NCBI GenBank assembly: GCA_050730675.1
Contig: JBOHNM010000006.1
Coordinates: 1 to 56,880, forward strand
Reading direction: 5' to 3'
Length of the DNA: 56,880 nt
Source: JBOHNM01 sp050730675
Lineage (GTDB): Bacteria > Planctomycetota > Phycisphaerae > Phycisphaerales > UBA1924
Both the position numbers and the translations under genes were made by a program. Under the pieces are notes generated by a model. It did not search any database. It worked only from the letters and a program-made list of their open reading frames with translations, and was not told the DNA's origin. Shown in pieces: positions 15,294-24,765 of the stretch. How positions within the stretch are numbered: the first letter of the stretch is position 1; each line of letters opens with the position of its first letter.

Positions 15294-18200
15294 ATGGCAT
15301 GGTTCGGCCGCAAGGCATCTCCTCCCGCCGCCCCCTCGGGCCCCGTCAAGCCGAGCGCCAACGGCGCTCGCACCGCCCCCGCGTCGGACGATGAGGCGAT
15401 GATCGCGCAGATCGGCGGCGAGAAACTCAAGCGGGCCCGCGCGCACAAGTCGGGCGTGCTCTCGGCTGCGTTCTACTCCGATGCGCTGATGACTTGGTCC
15501 ATGAAGGACGAGAACTTCAAGGTCCAGTTGTTCCGGTTCGTGGATGCGTTTCCCGTTCTCAAGAACACCGACGACATCTTTCACCACCTGCAGGATTACC
15601 TGACGCAGCCGGGCGTGACGGTGCCGGGCGTGATCGCGGGCGCGTTGAAGGTCGGCGGGCTGGCCAAGGGGCTGGCGGTTTCACAGATCAGCAAACAAAT
15701 CACCGGCATGGCCGGGAAGTTCATCGCCGGGACCGACGCGAACTCGGCGGTGCCGAACCTGCGCAAGCTCTGGGATGATGGGATCGCGTTCTCGGTGGAC
15801 CTGCTCGGCGAAGCGTGCGTCAGCGATATCGAGGCTGACGAGTATCAGAAGAAGTACCTTGATCTGATCAGCAACCTTCCGGGACAGGTGGCGCACTGGC
15901 CGGCCAACCCGCGGCTGGAGAGCGATCACCTCGGCGCTATCCCGCGCACGAACGTGTCGGTGAAGATCAGCTCGCTCTCACCGCGGTGCGACCCGATCGA
16001 CAGCGCAGGCGCGATGGCCGACCTGATGAAGCGACTGCTGCCGATCCTTGAAACGGCGCGCGACAAGGGTGTCTTCGTCAACTTCGACATGGAGCAGGCG
16101 GTCCTCAAGGACTTCACGATCGAACTCTTCCAGCGGTGCTGCGAGCAGATCGATTTCCACGCGGGGCTGGCGATGCAGGCGTACCTGCGTTCGGGCGAGG
16201 ACGATGCGCGGCGCATCTGCCAGTGGGCCGCGACCAAGAAGCGGCAGGTCACCGTGCGGCTGGTGAAGGGTGCGTACTGGGACTACGAGGTCATCAATGC
16301 CGAGCAGCGCGATTGGCCGGTGCCGGTGTGGCCGACCAAGCGGAATACCGATGCGTGCTTTGAGCGGATGACGCAGATCTATCTGGATGCGATGCCGCGG
16401 GAGAAGGGGGCCGGCGGCGTGAAACTCGCGCTGGGCTCGCACAACGTGCGGTCGATCGCGGCGGCGCTCACGGGCCTGCGCAAGCGTGGCCTGCCCGACG
16501 CGGCGATCGAGCTCCAGATGCTCCACGGCATGGCGGACCAGCTCAAGCACGCCGCGGCGGACATGGGCCTGCGCATCCGCGAGTATGTGCCCGTCGGCCA
16601 GATGATCCCGGGCATGGCGTACCTGGTGCGCCGTCTGCTGGAGAACACCAGCAACGAAAGCTGGCTCAAGGCCGGGTTCCTTGAGAACGCCGATGACGGC
16701 GCACTGCTTGCCTCGCCGCACGGTGAACCGATGGGTGAGGGCAGCGGCGGGATCGGCCTCGAGGGCGGGGGCATCTCGCCGGGGGCGACTTCCGAGAAGC
16801 ACAACCTATCGCCTGCGGGTCCGGGTATTGGCGACGGCCGCCCGTTCTTCAACGAGCCGATGCGCGACTTCTCGCGCCGTGATCAGCACGCGGCGTTCAC
16901 GGCCGCGGTCGCCAAGGCCCTGGTGCCGAAGGTGGCCAACGACACGACGCCGCAGCAGGCGGCGCAGATGGTCAAGCGGGCGGAGGCGGTCTTCCCGGCG
17001 TGGCGCGATGCCGATCCGATGGTGCGGGCGAAGGTGCTGGTGCAGGCGGCCAAGCTGATGCGCGAGCGCCGCGATGAGCTCTCGGCGATGATGATCAAGG
17101 AGGCGGGCAAGACCTGGCGCGAGGCCGATGCCGATACCTGCGAGGCGATCGACTTCTGCGAATACTACGCGCGGTGCGCCGTGCCGCTGTTCCAGCGCGA
17201 CCGCATGGGCCGGTTCATCGGCGAGCTGGATGAGCAGTGGTACCAGCCGCGCGGTGTCGCCGTCGTCATCGCGCCGTGGAACTTCCCGCTGGCGATCTGC
17301 TGCGGCATGACGGTCGCGGCACTGGTCACGGGCAACCCGGTGATCGTCAAGCCCGCGGAGCAAACGCCGGGGATCGCCAAGGCAATGGCGGACATCCTCC
17401 ACGAGGCGATGAGGACCGCGCTTGCCGGTTCACCTCTTACCAACCAACTCTCATCGCTCGTCCAATTCTGCCCCGCCCCGGGGGAGACCACCGGCGCCGC
17501 GCTGGTCCGCGATCCGCGCGTCGCGATCCTCGCCTTCACCGGCTCCAAGGCTGTCGGACTCGACATCATTAAAGCCACGGGCGTGACGCCGCCAGAGCAG
17601 CCGTTCGTCAAGAAGGTCGTCTGCGAGATGGGGGGCAAGAACGCGCTCATCATCGACACCTCGGCCGACCCCGATGAGTCGGTGCTGGCGGCACGCCACT
17701 CGGCCTTCGGATTCCAGGGCCAGAAGTGCTCGGCGCTCTCACGGTTGATTGTTGTGGACCCGGACGGGCCCGGCGGGCATGCCATCACGCACTTCCGCGA
17801 GCGGCTGGTGGAGGCGACCAAGGCCTTGACCGTCGGCGACCCGGCGCTCTGCGGCGCCGATGTCGGCCCGGTGATCGATGCCGAGGCCAAGGCCAAGATC
17901 ATGGGGTTCATCGAACGGGCCAAGCGCGACGGCCTGCCGAGCTTTTCGCTGCCGGTCCCCGACGGGCTGGAGCAGCGGATGGGCCGGCACTTTGTGCCAC
18001 CGACGATCGTGTGGAACGTCTCCGAGTCGCATGAACTCGCCCGTGAGGAGATCTTCGGCCCCGTGCTGGCCATCATGCACGCGTCGAGCTTCGACGAGGC
18101 CCTCCGCATCGCCAACAGCTCCCCGTACAAGCTCACGGGCGGCGTCTTCAGCCGCAAGCCCAGCCACCTCGAGAAGGCCAAGCGCGAGTTCCGCGTCGGC

Positions 18201-18377
18201 AACCTCTACCTCAACCGCGGCATTACCGGCGCCTTGGTGGCCCGCCAGCCGTTCGGCGGGTTCGGGATGTCCGGCGTTGGCTCCAAGGCAGGCGGCAGGG
18301 ACTACCTGCTCCAGTTCGTGGAGCCGCGGGCAAGCTGCGAAAACACGATGCGACGGGGCTTTGCGCCAGAACTCTGA
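15294..18377 (+). CDS. putA: Proline dehydrogenase / P5C dehydrogenase fusion (PutA-like)
   Basis: A 1027-residue bifunctional enzyme oxidising proline to glutamate. The FAD-dependent proline dehydrogenase half spans about residues 150-470 and shows the barrel segments RLVKGAYWDYE, LGSHNVRS and YVPVGQM. The NAD-dependent aldehyde dehydrogenase half spans about 520-1000. It has VVIAPWNFPLA, the general base in CEMGGKNALI and the catalytic cysteine in GQKCSAL (C812). There is no N-terminal ribbon-helix-helix DNA-binding domain, so it is not a self-regulating PutA. About 28 Gly/Ser-rich residues near 480-507 separate the halves and look like an extra linker. Transcribed alone. Confidence 0.92.
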   Translation: MAWFGRKASPPAAPSGPVKPSANGARTAPASDDEAMIAQIGGEKLKRARAHKSGVLSAAFYSDALMTWSMKDENFKVQLFRFVDAFPVLKNTDDIFHHLQDYLTQPGVTVPGVIAGALKVGGLAKGLAVSQISKQITGMAGKFIAGTDANSAVPNLRKLWDDGIAFSVDLLGEACVSDIEADEYQKKYLDLISNLPGQVAHWPANPRLESDHLGAIPRTNVSVKISSLSPRCDPIDSAGAMADLMKRLLPILETARDKGVFVNFDMEQAVLKDFTIELFQRCCEQIDFHAGLAMQAYLRSGEDDARRICQWAATKKRQVTVRLVKGAYWDYEVINAEQRDWPVPVWPTKRNTDACFERMTQIYLDAMPREKGAGGVKLALGSHNVRSIAAALTGLRKRGLPDAAIELQMLHGMADQLKHAAADMGLRIREYVPVGQMIPGMAYLVRRLLENTSNESWLKAGFLENADDGALLASPHGEPMGEGSGGIGLEGGGISPGATSEKHNLSPAGPGIGDGRPFFNEPMRDFSRRDQHAAFTAAVAKALVPKVANDTTPQQAAQMVKRAEAVFPAWRDADPMVRAKVLVQAAKLMRERRDELSAMMIKEAGKTWREADADTCEAIDFCEYYARCAVPLFQRDRMGRFIGELDEQWYQPRGVAVVIAPWNFPLAICCGMTVAALVTGNPVIVKPAEQTPGIAKAMADILHEAMRTALAGSPLTNQLSSLVQFCPAPGETTGAALVRDPRVAILAFTGSKAVGLDIIKATGVTPPEQPFVKKVVCEMGGKNALIIDTSADPDESVLAARHSAFGFQGQKCSALSRLIVVDPDGPGGHAITHFRERLVEATKALTVGDPALCGADVGPVIDAEAKAKIMGFIERAKRDGLPSFSLPVPDGLEQRMGRHFVPPTIVWNVSESHELAREEIFGPVLAIMHASSFDEALRIANSSPYKLTGGVFSRKPSHLEKAKREFRVGNLYLNRGITGALVARQPFGGFGMSGVGSKAGGRDYLLQFVEPRASCENTMRRGFAPEL

Positions 18378-18449
18378 TCGAATACCACGCCCAGAACCGG
18401 CCAAAGGACGCACGGTTGCGCAATCTGCGGGCGCTCTCGCACACCACCC

Positions 18450-18477
18450 TTGACGCCCGGTCGGGTGGGGTTATTCT
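18450..18477 (+). promoter_or_regulatory. Promoter of the dockerin-tailed gene at 18518
   Basis: TTGACG at 18450-18455, a 16-base spacer and TATTCT at 18472-18477. The leader is about 33 bases and holds AGGGAG before the ATG. A CCACCC/GGGTGG stem overlaps the spacer. Confidence 0.55.
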
Positions 18478-18517
18478 GTTCCCAGGGATCACTGTCCGGT
18501 TGCAAGGGAGATTGCCT

Positions 18518-19621
18518 ATGTTCACACGGGTTGCCGCCATCGCCGCTGTTGTTGTCGCCGCTCAGGCCTTCGGCCAGACGGTCGATCCGTTCTACGCCGC
18601 CAACTACTCAATCGCCGACCTTGGTCCGCCACCGGGCGTTCCGCCGGCGTTGGGCGGGATCACGTTCCTGCGGAACGATCCGAACACCGTGCTCATTGGC
18701 GGCGGCGCGAACGGGGGCGGCGGAACCGTCTATCGCATCGGCGTCGTGCGCGACGCGCAGCAGCAGATTACGGGTTGGGTCGGCACCGCGGAAGTGTTCT
18801 CCACCGCGCCGTGGATCGACGGCGGCCTTTGCTACAACCTTGATGGTGTGCTGTTCTTTGCCGCCTACCCAACCAATCAGATCGGTTACATTCAACCGGG
18901 CGGGACGACGCCCGCGCGGACGTTTGACCTGAACACCACCCCCGGCAATACCGTGGGTTCATCGACCGGCACTGTGCAGTTCATCCCGCCCGGTTTTCGC
19001 GGCGCGGGTTCGCTCATCGTCGGGTCCTACAACGGCGGCGGATGGGACAAGATCACCCTGCTCAACGATGGGCCGCTGCACTACGCGATCGGCGGGTTTA
19101 TCGAAGGGCCGGCGTCGTCACAGACCAATGGCGGCCCCGAGGGGATCGTCTATATCCCGACATCAAACGTGCTCTTCAGCGACAACCAGTACGTGCTGAT
19201 CAGCGAGTACGGCTTTGGCTTCGTCCGCTCGTACGCCATCGACAACGACGGCTTTCCAATTGCCGATACGCGTCGCGACTTCATCACCGGCCTGGGTGGT
19301 GTGGAGGGTGCCACGCTCGACCCGATCACCGGCCAATTCATGTTCTCGACCTTCGGCGGCGGCAACCGTGTGATCGTGGTTCGCGGGTTCGTGCCGCGGC
19401 CGCCGTGCATCCCGGACGTCGCCGGCGTCGGCGGAGCGATCGGCCCCGACGGCCAGCTCACCCCCGACGACCTGCTGGCGTTCCTGACGGCGTTCTTCAA
19501 CAACAATCTCGCGGTCGCCGATATTGCGATCCTCGGTGGCGCCGCGGGGCACGACGGCCTGTTGACGCCGGATGACGTCGTGCTCTACCTCTCCAAGTTC
19601 TTCGAGGGTTGCCCGCTCTGA
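18518..19621 (+). CDS. Secreted protein with GC-type dockerin module
   Basis: A 367-residue exported protein. The signal peptide is MFTRVAAIAAVVVAAQAFGQ, with cleavage probably near AFG-Q. A body of about 260 residues is rich in G, T and beta-type sequence and reads like a beta-propeller or quinoprotein-type fold, but I cannot name an enzyme. The last 75 residues form the dockerin-like module: a cysteine (PPCIPDVAG), two EF-hand-like repeats (GPDGQLTPDDLLAFLTAFF and GHDGLLTPDDVVLYLSKFF) and a closing GCPL. The same module ends the proteins at 44080 and 45778 and makes up the one at 47440. AGGGAG precedes the ATG. Its 3' end overlaps the convergent terC gene by 37 bases. Confidence 0.8.
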   Translation: MFTRVAAIAAVVVAAQAFGQTVDPFYAANYSIADLGPPPGVPPALGGITFLRNDPNTVLIGGGANGGGGTVYRIGVVRDAQQQITGWVGTAEVFSTAPWIDGGLCYNLDGVLFFAAYPTNQIGYIQPGGTTPARTFDLNTTPGNTVGSSTGTVQFIPPGFRGAGSLIVGSYNGGGWDKITLLNDGPLHYAIGGFIEGPASSQTNGGPEGIVYIPTSNVLFSDNQYVLISEYGFGFVRSYAIDNDGFPIADTRRDFITGLGGVEGATLDPITGQFMFSTFGGGNRVIVVRGFVPRPPCIPDVAGVGGAIGPDGQLTPDDLLAFLTAFFNNNLAVADIAILGGAAGHDGLLTPDDVVLYLSKFFEGCPL

Positions 19622-20673
19622 TCGGCGGCGATGGGATTTGAAATCTGAGCGCACTCGGGAGCCTTGGGCGCCGACGGCTGCTCCTGCGCGGTGGGGGTTG
19701 CCTTCGGCCGAGCCAGCAGCGACGCCGCCACGCCCGCGACCAGCATGCCGGCGATGATGCCGAGGCTCAGCAGCTTGTCGATCTCGAAGTGGACGGCTTC
19801 CAGGAGCATCTTGGCCCCGACGAACATCAGCACCAGCGACAGGCTGACCTTGACGTACTTGAACGCCGCCATCGCGCCCGAGAGCGCAAAGTAGAGCGAG
19901 CGCAGGCCCAGGATGGCGAAGATGTTGGAGGTGAAGACGATGAACGGGTCGCGGGTGATGCCGAAGATCGCGGGGATCGAGTCCACCGCGAAGACCACAT
20001 CGGTCGCTTCGACGACCAGGAGCGTGAGGAAGAGCGGCGTCATCATGCGCACGCCGTTCTCGGTCACGAGGAAGTGCTGCTCGCGCAGGCCGTTGGTGAC
20101 GGGGTAGAAGCGGCGGGCGAGCTTGACGGTCCAGTTGTTCTCCAGGTCCGGGGCGTCATCTTCCTTGCTCTTGAGCATCTTGAAACCGGTGTAGAGCAGG
20201 AACGCGCCGAAGACGTAGATGAGCCACTTGGCGTAGAGGAGGGCGGTGGCGCCGACAGCGATCATCAACCCGCGCATGAGCAGGGCCCCGATGATGCCCC
20301 AGAACAGGACGCGGTGCTGGTGCTTGGCGGGGATGCAGAAGTGAGCGAAGATCACCGCGATCACGAAGATGTTGTCCATCGACAGCGAATACTCGATGAG
20401 GTACCCGGTGATGAACTCGACGGCCGCCTGCGAGCCCGGCACATCCACCGGGTCGCCCTTGAGTTGCGGCACCGCCACACCCAGGCCGAGCCAATGGTGG
20501 TCGTACATCCAGTAGATCGCGCCGGTGAAGGCGAGCGCCAGGAAGACGGTGAAGCCGGTGAAGAAGAGGGAGCGCTTGATCGAGATCTCGTGCGCGCCGC
20601 GGTTGACCACGAACAGATCGAGCGCCAGCATCGCCAGCACGAACACGACAAAGCCTGCGTACATCAACAGCAT
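19585..20673 (-). CDS. TerC family integral membrane protein
   Basis: A 362-residue TerC/Alx-type membrane protein, probably exporting a divalent metal such as manganese and often named for tellurite resistance. About nine hydrophobic helices are visible. The signature acidic motifs are SLSMDNIFV (96-104) and EATDVVFAVDSIPA (222-235), as expected for ion-translocating members. The last 40 residues are a Pro/Ala/Gln-rich tail. A second TerC protein lies 40 bases upstream on the same strand. No mntP-type riboswitch was recognisable upstream. The 3' end overlaps the convergent gene at 18518. Confidence 0.9.
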   Translation of the reverse strand: MLLMYAGFVVFVLAMLALDLFVVNRGAHEISIKRSLFFTGFTVFLALAFTGAIYWMYDHHWLGLGVAVPQLKGDPVDVPGSQAAVEFITGYLIEYSLSMDNIFVIAVIFAHFCIPAKHQHRVLFWGIIGALLMRGLMIAVGATALLYAKWLIYVFGAFLLYTGFKMLKSKEDDAPDLENNWTVKLARRFYPVTNGLREQHFLVTENGVRMMTPLFLTLLVVEATDVVFAVDSIPAIFGITRDPFIVFTSNIFAILGLRSLYFALSGAMAAFKYVKVSLSLVLMFVGAKMLLEAVHFEIDKLLSLGIIAGMLVAGVAASLLARPKATPTAQEQPSAPKAPECAQISNPIAADQSGQPSKNLER

Positions 20674-20679
20674 GGGCGG

Positions 20680-20685
20680 AGGGTA
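20680..20685 (-). promoter_or_regulatory. -10 box of the terC gene (leaderless)
   Basis: TACCCT on the minus strand, then six bases (CCGCCC), then the ATG at 20673. Confidence 0.5.
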
Positions 20686-20712
20686 GCGGTTGAACGGCGG
20701 GCGAGCGCCCGG

Positions 20713-22260
20713 TTAACGCGATGACTTGGCGCGACGGCCCTTGATCGCCGACGCGATGGTCATGTACGCCCAGTAGCCGACGGGCAGAAACGTGCCGATG
20801 CTCGCGAGCCAGATGAACTTGGCGGTCTTGTGGTATTCGTATCGCGCGAGCAGGTGCGTGATCAGCCACACGCCGCCCCAGTAGCCGACGATCGCCAGCG
20901 GCACCAGCCACGGGTTGCTCTTCTCGGCCATCTTGTCGGTCTGCTGCTGCAGCTGCACGGTCTTGTCGCGGAATTGCTTGAGCAGGCGCTGGGCCCAGAC
21001 GAACTCGGTGGCGAGCAGGCCGAGCCCCGCGGCGACGATGGGGATGCCGCCCGGTCCCGGCAGCGGTCCGATGATGACGACGCCGAGGACGATGATCACG
21101 GCCCCGACGATGAGCACGGTGCCGCGGCGGATGTTGCGCCAGGTGGCCAGCTCCGCGAGGTCGTCGATGGGGCGTGCCGGGCGTGGCCGAACCGGCGCGG
21201 TTTCGGGGTGGAACCGTGCGTAGAGGATGGATGCGCCAATCCCAGCGCCCATCACCAGCGTGACCACGCCGAGGGTGATCAGCGTCGGGATCGGGGTCTC
21301 GCGGATGACGAAGGACTTGGCGGCGACGTAGAGGAGGACGAAGACCAGGCTCGCCTTGAGGTAGCGGAAGCGGCCGATGATGGATTCCAAGGTGAAGTAC
21401 ATCGAGCGCAGGGCGAGGATCGCCATGGCGGATGCACTGAAGGCGATGACCGGCTCGCGCGTGACGCTGAAGACCGCCGGGACCGAGTCGAAGGCGTAGG
21501 TCATGTCCGCGACGGCGGCGCAGATGGCGACGACCGCCAGCGGCGTGAGGGCGCGGTGGCCGTCGGCGCGGGTGGTCGTCAGGCGCTGTCCGTTGGATTC
21601 CGACGAGATGCGGAGCAGGGCGCGGGCGGTTCGCACGAGCCAACTGCGGCTGAAGTCGCTCGACTCATCGGGCATGAGGAGCATGCGGAGCATGGCGGCG
21701 ACGAGCAGACCGCCGAAGGCATAGTGGACCCATGCGGCGCGGCGGAGCATCTCCGCGCCGGCGAGCACCAGGCCCAGGCGCACCAGCAGTGACGCGAGGA
21801 CCGCCCAGAAGAGCGCCCGCGCGACCAGGTCGCGCGGCAGACGGAAGAAGGCGATGAGCAGGGCGAGGACGGCGATGTTGTCGGCACTGAGGGCGAGTTC
21901 GATGACGTACGCGGTGACGAACTGCAGCAAGGCACCCTGGCCGTTGGGTGGGCGCGAATCAATGGGGCCGCCGAGCACCTCGTGGGCGATGCCGACGACC
22001 TCGGCGGGATCGATCTCCGGCAGTTGGACGGCGGCGGGCGGTGGCTGGGGCGAGGGGGCCAGCTGCGACGTTTCATAGCGGGCTTGGTAGAGGTAGAAGA
22101 TGGCGATGCCGAACGCCGCGGTGATGACGACCCACATCGCCACGCGCAGGTACGCCTCGGCCGGATCGACTTCGCGGGCGCGGCGCGTGAGAACGCCCAG
22201 CTCGAGGCAGATCATCAGCAGCACGGTGACGGCGACGCACGCCCACAGAGCCAGAGTCAT
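20713..22260 (-). CDS. TerC domain fused to a PGPGW transmembrane domain
   Basis: A 515-residue membrane protein combining two families. One or two N-terminal helices and a Pro-rich linker (66-85) precede a TerC domain (about 105-345). It carries ALSADNIAVL (123-132) and VADMTYAFDSVPA (250-262). Then comes a PGPGW-type transmembrane domain with IIGPLPGPGGIPIVAAGL (396-413) and the typical AQRLLKQ segment. Two more helices end the protein. PGPGW proteins are normally short and separate, so this is a fusion. The ATG overlaps the stop of the upstream CHAD gene (ATGA). Probably a metal or redox-stress membrane function, shared with the downstream terC. Confidence 0.85.
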   Translation of the reverse strand: MTLALWACVAVTVLLMICLELGVLTRRAREVDPAEAYLRVAMWVVITAAFGIAIFYLYQARYETSQLAPSPQPPPAAVQLPEIDPAEVVGIAHEVLGGPIDSRPPNGQGALLQFVTAYVIELALSADNIAVLALLIAFFRLPRDLVARALFWAVLASLLVRLGLVLAGAEMLRRAAWVHYAFGGLLVAAMLRMLLMPDESSDFSRSWLVRTARALLRISSESNGQRLTTTRADGHRALTPLAVVAICAAVADMTYAFDSVPAVFSVTREPVIAFSASAMAILALRSMYFTLESIIGRFRYLKASLVFVLLYVAAKSFVIRETPIPTLITLGVVTLVMGAGIGASILYARFHPETAPVRPRPARPIDDLAELATWRNIRRGTVLIVGAVIIVLGVVIIGPLPGPGGIPIVAAGLGLLATEFVWAQRLLKQFRDKTVQLQQQTDKMAEKSNPWLVPLAIVGYWGGVWLITHLLARYEYHKTAKFIWLASIGTFLPVGYWAYMTIASAIKGRRAKSSR

Positions 22261-23150
22261 CTGGCCCGAGCGTAGCCCGCGGCGGCGTCGAGCCGCTTGA
22301 GGGTGCGGTCAAGCTCGCCGGCGCGAAGCTTGGTCAGCACCTCCGCACGCAAATGGCCGAGTGCGGCGGCGCTCGCGTGACGCAGGTGGGCGGGCTCGTC
22401 CGACAAGGAGTCGGCGAGCACCGAGGCATCATTGAATCGACCGAAGAGTTCGACCAGGCCGCTCACGCCGTCCATGATCGGCTTCCATTCCGCACCGTGC
22501 ACGCACGCACGGAAGTTCTCCAGGGCGTACTTGAGCCCTTTCAGCTCGATCCGCAGCGCGTGGAGGGCTTCGTCCTTGGAGAGGTCGGCCTGCGCGGCGC
22601 GGCGGACCTGCTTGAGCAGGCGTTCGGCGTGCTCGCACCATGCGTCGCCCCAGGTGCGCTGGCCCTCGGGGACCCGCACGTCGGCCAGCAATCTGCGCAG
22701 GCGGCGCCAGAGCCGCTCGGCCGGGTAGCTTTCGCGCAGCCGCTTGAGCCGGCGTGAAGCCCGCCGGCGTTGCTTCTTGAGCGAGAGCAGCCAGGCGTCG
22801 CGTTCGGGCGATGCGGGCAGAAGCTCTTCGCTGAGATCGCCCAGCACATCGGCATCGCGCACGGGTCCGGCGCGACGACGCACTCGGCGTGTCAGCTTGC
22901 GTACGCGCTCGAGCAGATCGGGGTTGAGACTCGGCTCGGTGGCGGCGAGGGTCGCTTCCAGTCTGCGAACACCCGAACGCAGCTTGTGGACGGCGCGCCG
23001 TCCGCAGCGCTGGTCGTCGATGGCGTGGGCGTAGATGCGCAAGAGGGAACGGCCACGGGCGGCAATCGCGCCGCGCACGGCGCGGTCGAGGGGCGTACCA
23101 GGTCTTGGCTCGGCCGCCTTGAGCACGAACTGTCGTGCCAACCGTGGCAT
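22257..23150 (-). CDS. CHAD domain protein
   Basis: A 297-residue, strongly basic, all-helical protein of the CHAD family, known to bind inorganic polyphosphate. The two-fold repeat of helical bundles has conserved basic pairs at HKLRSGVRRLEA (55-66) and again at ALRIELKGLKYALE. No CYTH domain is attached. It is the first gene of a coupled operon with the TerC-PGPGW gene (4-base ATGA overlap). That suggests a polyphosphate or metal link, since polyphosphate chelates divalent cations; this link is inference. Confidence 0.85.
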   Translation of the reverse strand: MPRLARQFVLKAAEPRPGTPLDRAVRGAIAARGRSLLRIYAHAIDDQRCGRRAVHKLRSGVRRLEATLAATEPSLNPDLLERVRKLTRRVRRRAGPVRDADVLGDLSEELLPASPERDAWLLSLKKQRRRASRRLKRLRESYPAERLWRRLRRLLADVRVPEGQRTWGDAWCEHAERLLKQVRRAAQADLSKDEALHALRIELKGLKYALENFRACVHGAEWKPIMDGVSGLVELFGRFNDASVLADSLSDEPAHLRHASAAALGHLRAEVLTKLRAGELDRTLKRLDAAAGYARAR

Positions 23151-23156
23151 CGGTCA

Positions 23157-23186
23157 ATTGTCTGCCGGTTGCACATGCCCGGGCAA
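23157..23186 (-). promoter_or_regulatory. Promoter of the CHAD-terC operon (leaderless)
   Basis: On the minus strand TTGCCC (23186-23181), an 18-base spacer and GACAAT (23162-23157), followed by six bases and the ATG at 23150. This is one of the few starts here with a recognisable -35. Confidence 0.45.
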
Positions 23187-23265
23187 TGCCCCCGAATGCG
23201 GCAAAACTATCCACAGGTCGTCCCGGATTCGGTGTCCTTTCGCAGGACGGACCCGCGATTTTCAT

Positions 23266-24732
23266 CTAGTCCTCGGCGCGTTCCCCTTCTGGGGCCATCT
23301 TCACGATTTTCGGGTCGAAGCGCGCGAGTGGGGCGACCAGGTCGGCCTGCTGGGCCATTACCGAGTGGATGTCCTTGTAGACGCCGGGGACTTCGTCGAT
23401 GCCGGCCGAAAGGACCTGCACGCCGAGATCGTCGAGCTGGCGGCGGACGTTGCCCCAGACGAAGGCCTCGCGGGCCTTGGTGCGGCTCATCACGCGTCCG
23501 GCGCCGTGGCTTGCCGAGCGGAGCGAGGGCTCCGAGCCTTTGCCGCAGACGACGAAGCCGGGTGAGGCCATCGAGCCGGGGATGACGCCGAGAACGCCCT
23601 TGCCGGCGGGCGTAGCGCCCTTGCGGTGGACGACAAGTTCCTCGGGGCCGTTGCCGAGATCGTGCATCTCTTTCCACGCAAAGTTGTGGTGGTTCTCGAC
23701 GAACGCAATGGAGCGGGTGCCGAGGTGCCTGACGATCGAGTCGTGGATGCAGGCGTGGTTGGCCGAGGCGAAGCGGCCCATGAGGTTCATGGCTTGCCAG
23801 TACTCGATGCCTTCGGGAGATTCGAGGTCGAGCCAGGCGAGGTGGCGCATTTCCTTGGGAAGGTTGGGGTGGCGCTCCATCGCGAGCTTGCTGTAGTGGT
23901 CGCAGACAGCGGCGCCGGGGCCGCGCGAACCCGAGTGCGAGAGGAGGGCGAGGTACTCACCCGGTGCGAGGTCGAAGTTCCAGCCGGAGCCGAAGCCCGA
24001 GGCATCGCGGGTCTTGAATCCGGCGGTGTTGCCCTCGGGGACGGTCAGCACTCCCCACTCGACAAAGTGATTGCCCGAGCCGCTGGTGCCGAGTTGGCCC
24101 TCGGCCTTGCGTCTGTTGCGGAGGGTGATCGGCGAGATACCCCAGTCGGCCTCGAGCACTTCGTCGCCGCGGGGCTTGCGGAATTCGGCGCCGACGCCGA
24201 AGCGGGTCTCTTCCTCGATCGCGCGGATGAGGGCCTCGCGCTGGGCCGGGTTGTCGAGGGTCTTGACGGGCAAATCCACGACGGTCAGTTTCATGCGGCA
24301 GGCGATGTCCACGCCGACGGCGTAGGGGATCACCGCGCCGCGCGTGGCAAGCACGCCGCCGATGGGCAGGCCATAGCCGACGTGGGCATCGGGCATCAGG
24401 GCCGCCGCCGCGGAGACGGCCAGATCACACGCGGTGCGGAGCTGCTGGACGGCGCCGGCTTCGAGTCCTTCGCCCCAGATGCGGTGCGGCGCGGGTTCGC
24501 CCTGGCGCAGGATCGCCTTGGCCAGATTCTCGTGGCCCATGAGTTCGTTGACGAGCGGCGAAAAGATCGCGTCGTCGGCATACCCCGTGGGGTTCTCGAT
24601 CAAACCCTCGATCGCGGTGCGGATCGCTTCGCGGCCGAGGCCCGCCTGGGCCGCAGCTGCGCAGCACTTGACGGCGACCCGCATCGGCTCTCCGTTTGGC
24701 ATACCCAGATTGGCCAGCTCTCGTGCTTTCAT
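23266..24732 (-). CDS. rtcB: RtcB family RNA ligase
   Basis: A 488-residue RtcB protein, which joins 2',3'-cyclic phosphate (3'-phosphate) and 5'-OH RNA ends using GTP and Mn2+. Motifs in order: MPDAHVGYGLPIGGVLAT (113-130), metal ligand Cys in DIACRM (142-147, where many homologues have DIGCGM), GSGNHFVEWG (218-227), SHSGSRG (265-271), ENHHNFAW (346-353), HRKGATPAG (369-377) and SHGAGR (408-413). H409 is the predicted guanylylated residue. I chose ATG 24732, which starts the conserved sequence; the frame before it runs into the rpoD terminator. The role may be tRNA or rRNA repair. No archease gene is adjacent. Confidence 0.92.
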   Translation of the reverse strand: MKARELANLGMPNGEPMRVAVKCCAAAAQAGLGREAIRTAIEGLIENPTGYADDAIFSPLVNELMGHENLAKAILRQGEPAPHRIWGEGLEAGAVQQLRTACDLAVSAAAALMPDAHVGYGLPIGGVLATRGAVIPYAVGVDIACRMKLTVVDLPVKTLDNPAQREALIRAIEEETRFGVGAEFRKPRGDEVLEADWGISPITLRNRRKAEGQLGTSGSGNHFVEWGVLTVPEGNTAGFKTRDASGFGSGWNFDLAPGEYLALLSHSGSRGPGAAVCDHYSKLAMERHPNLPKEMRHLAWLDLESPEGIEYWQAMNLMGRFASANHACIHDSIVRHLGTRSIAFVENHHNFAWKEMHDLGNGPEELVVHRKGATPAGKGVLGVIPGSMASPGFVVCGKGSEPSLRSASHGAGRVMSRTKAREAFVWGNVRRQLDDLGVQVLSAGIDEVPGVYKDIHSVMAQQADLVAPLARFDPKIVKMAPEGERAED

Positions 24733-24740
24733 TCGGACCG

Positions 24741-24746
24741 AGGGTA
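24741..24746 (-). promoter_or_regulatory. -10-like box of rtcB
   Basis: TACCCT on the minus strand lies eight bases before the ATG at 24732, slightly longer than the 5-7 bases at the other leaderless starts. Confidence 0.35.
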
Positions 24747-24765
24747 GTCGGGGGCGGAACGCGGA

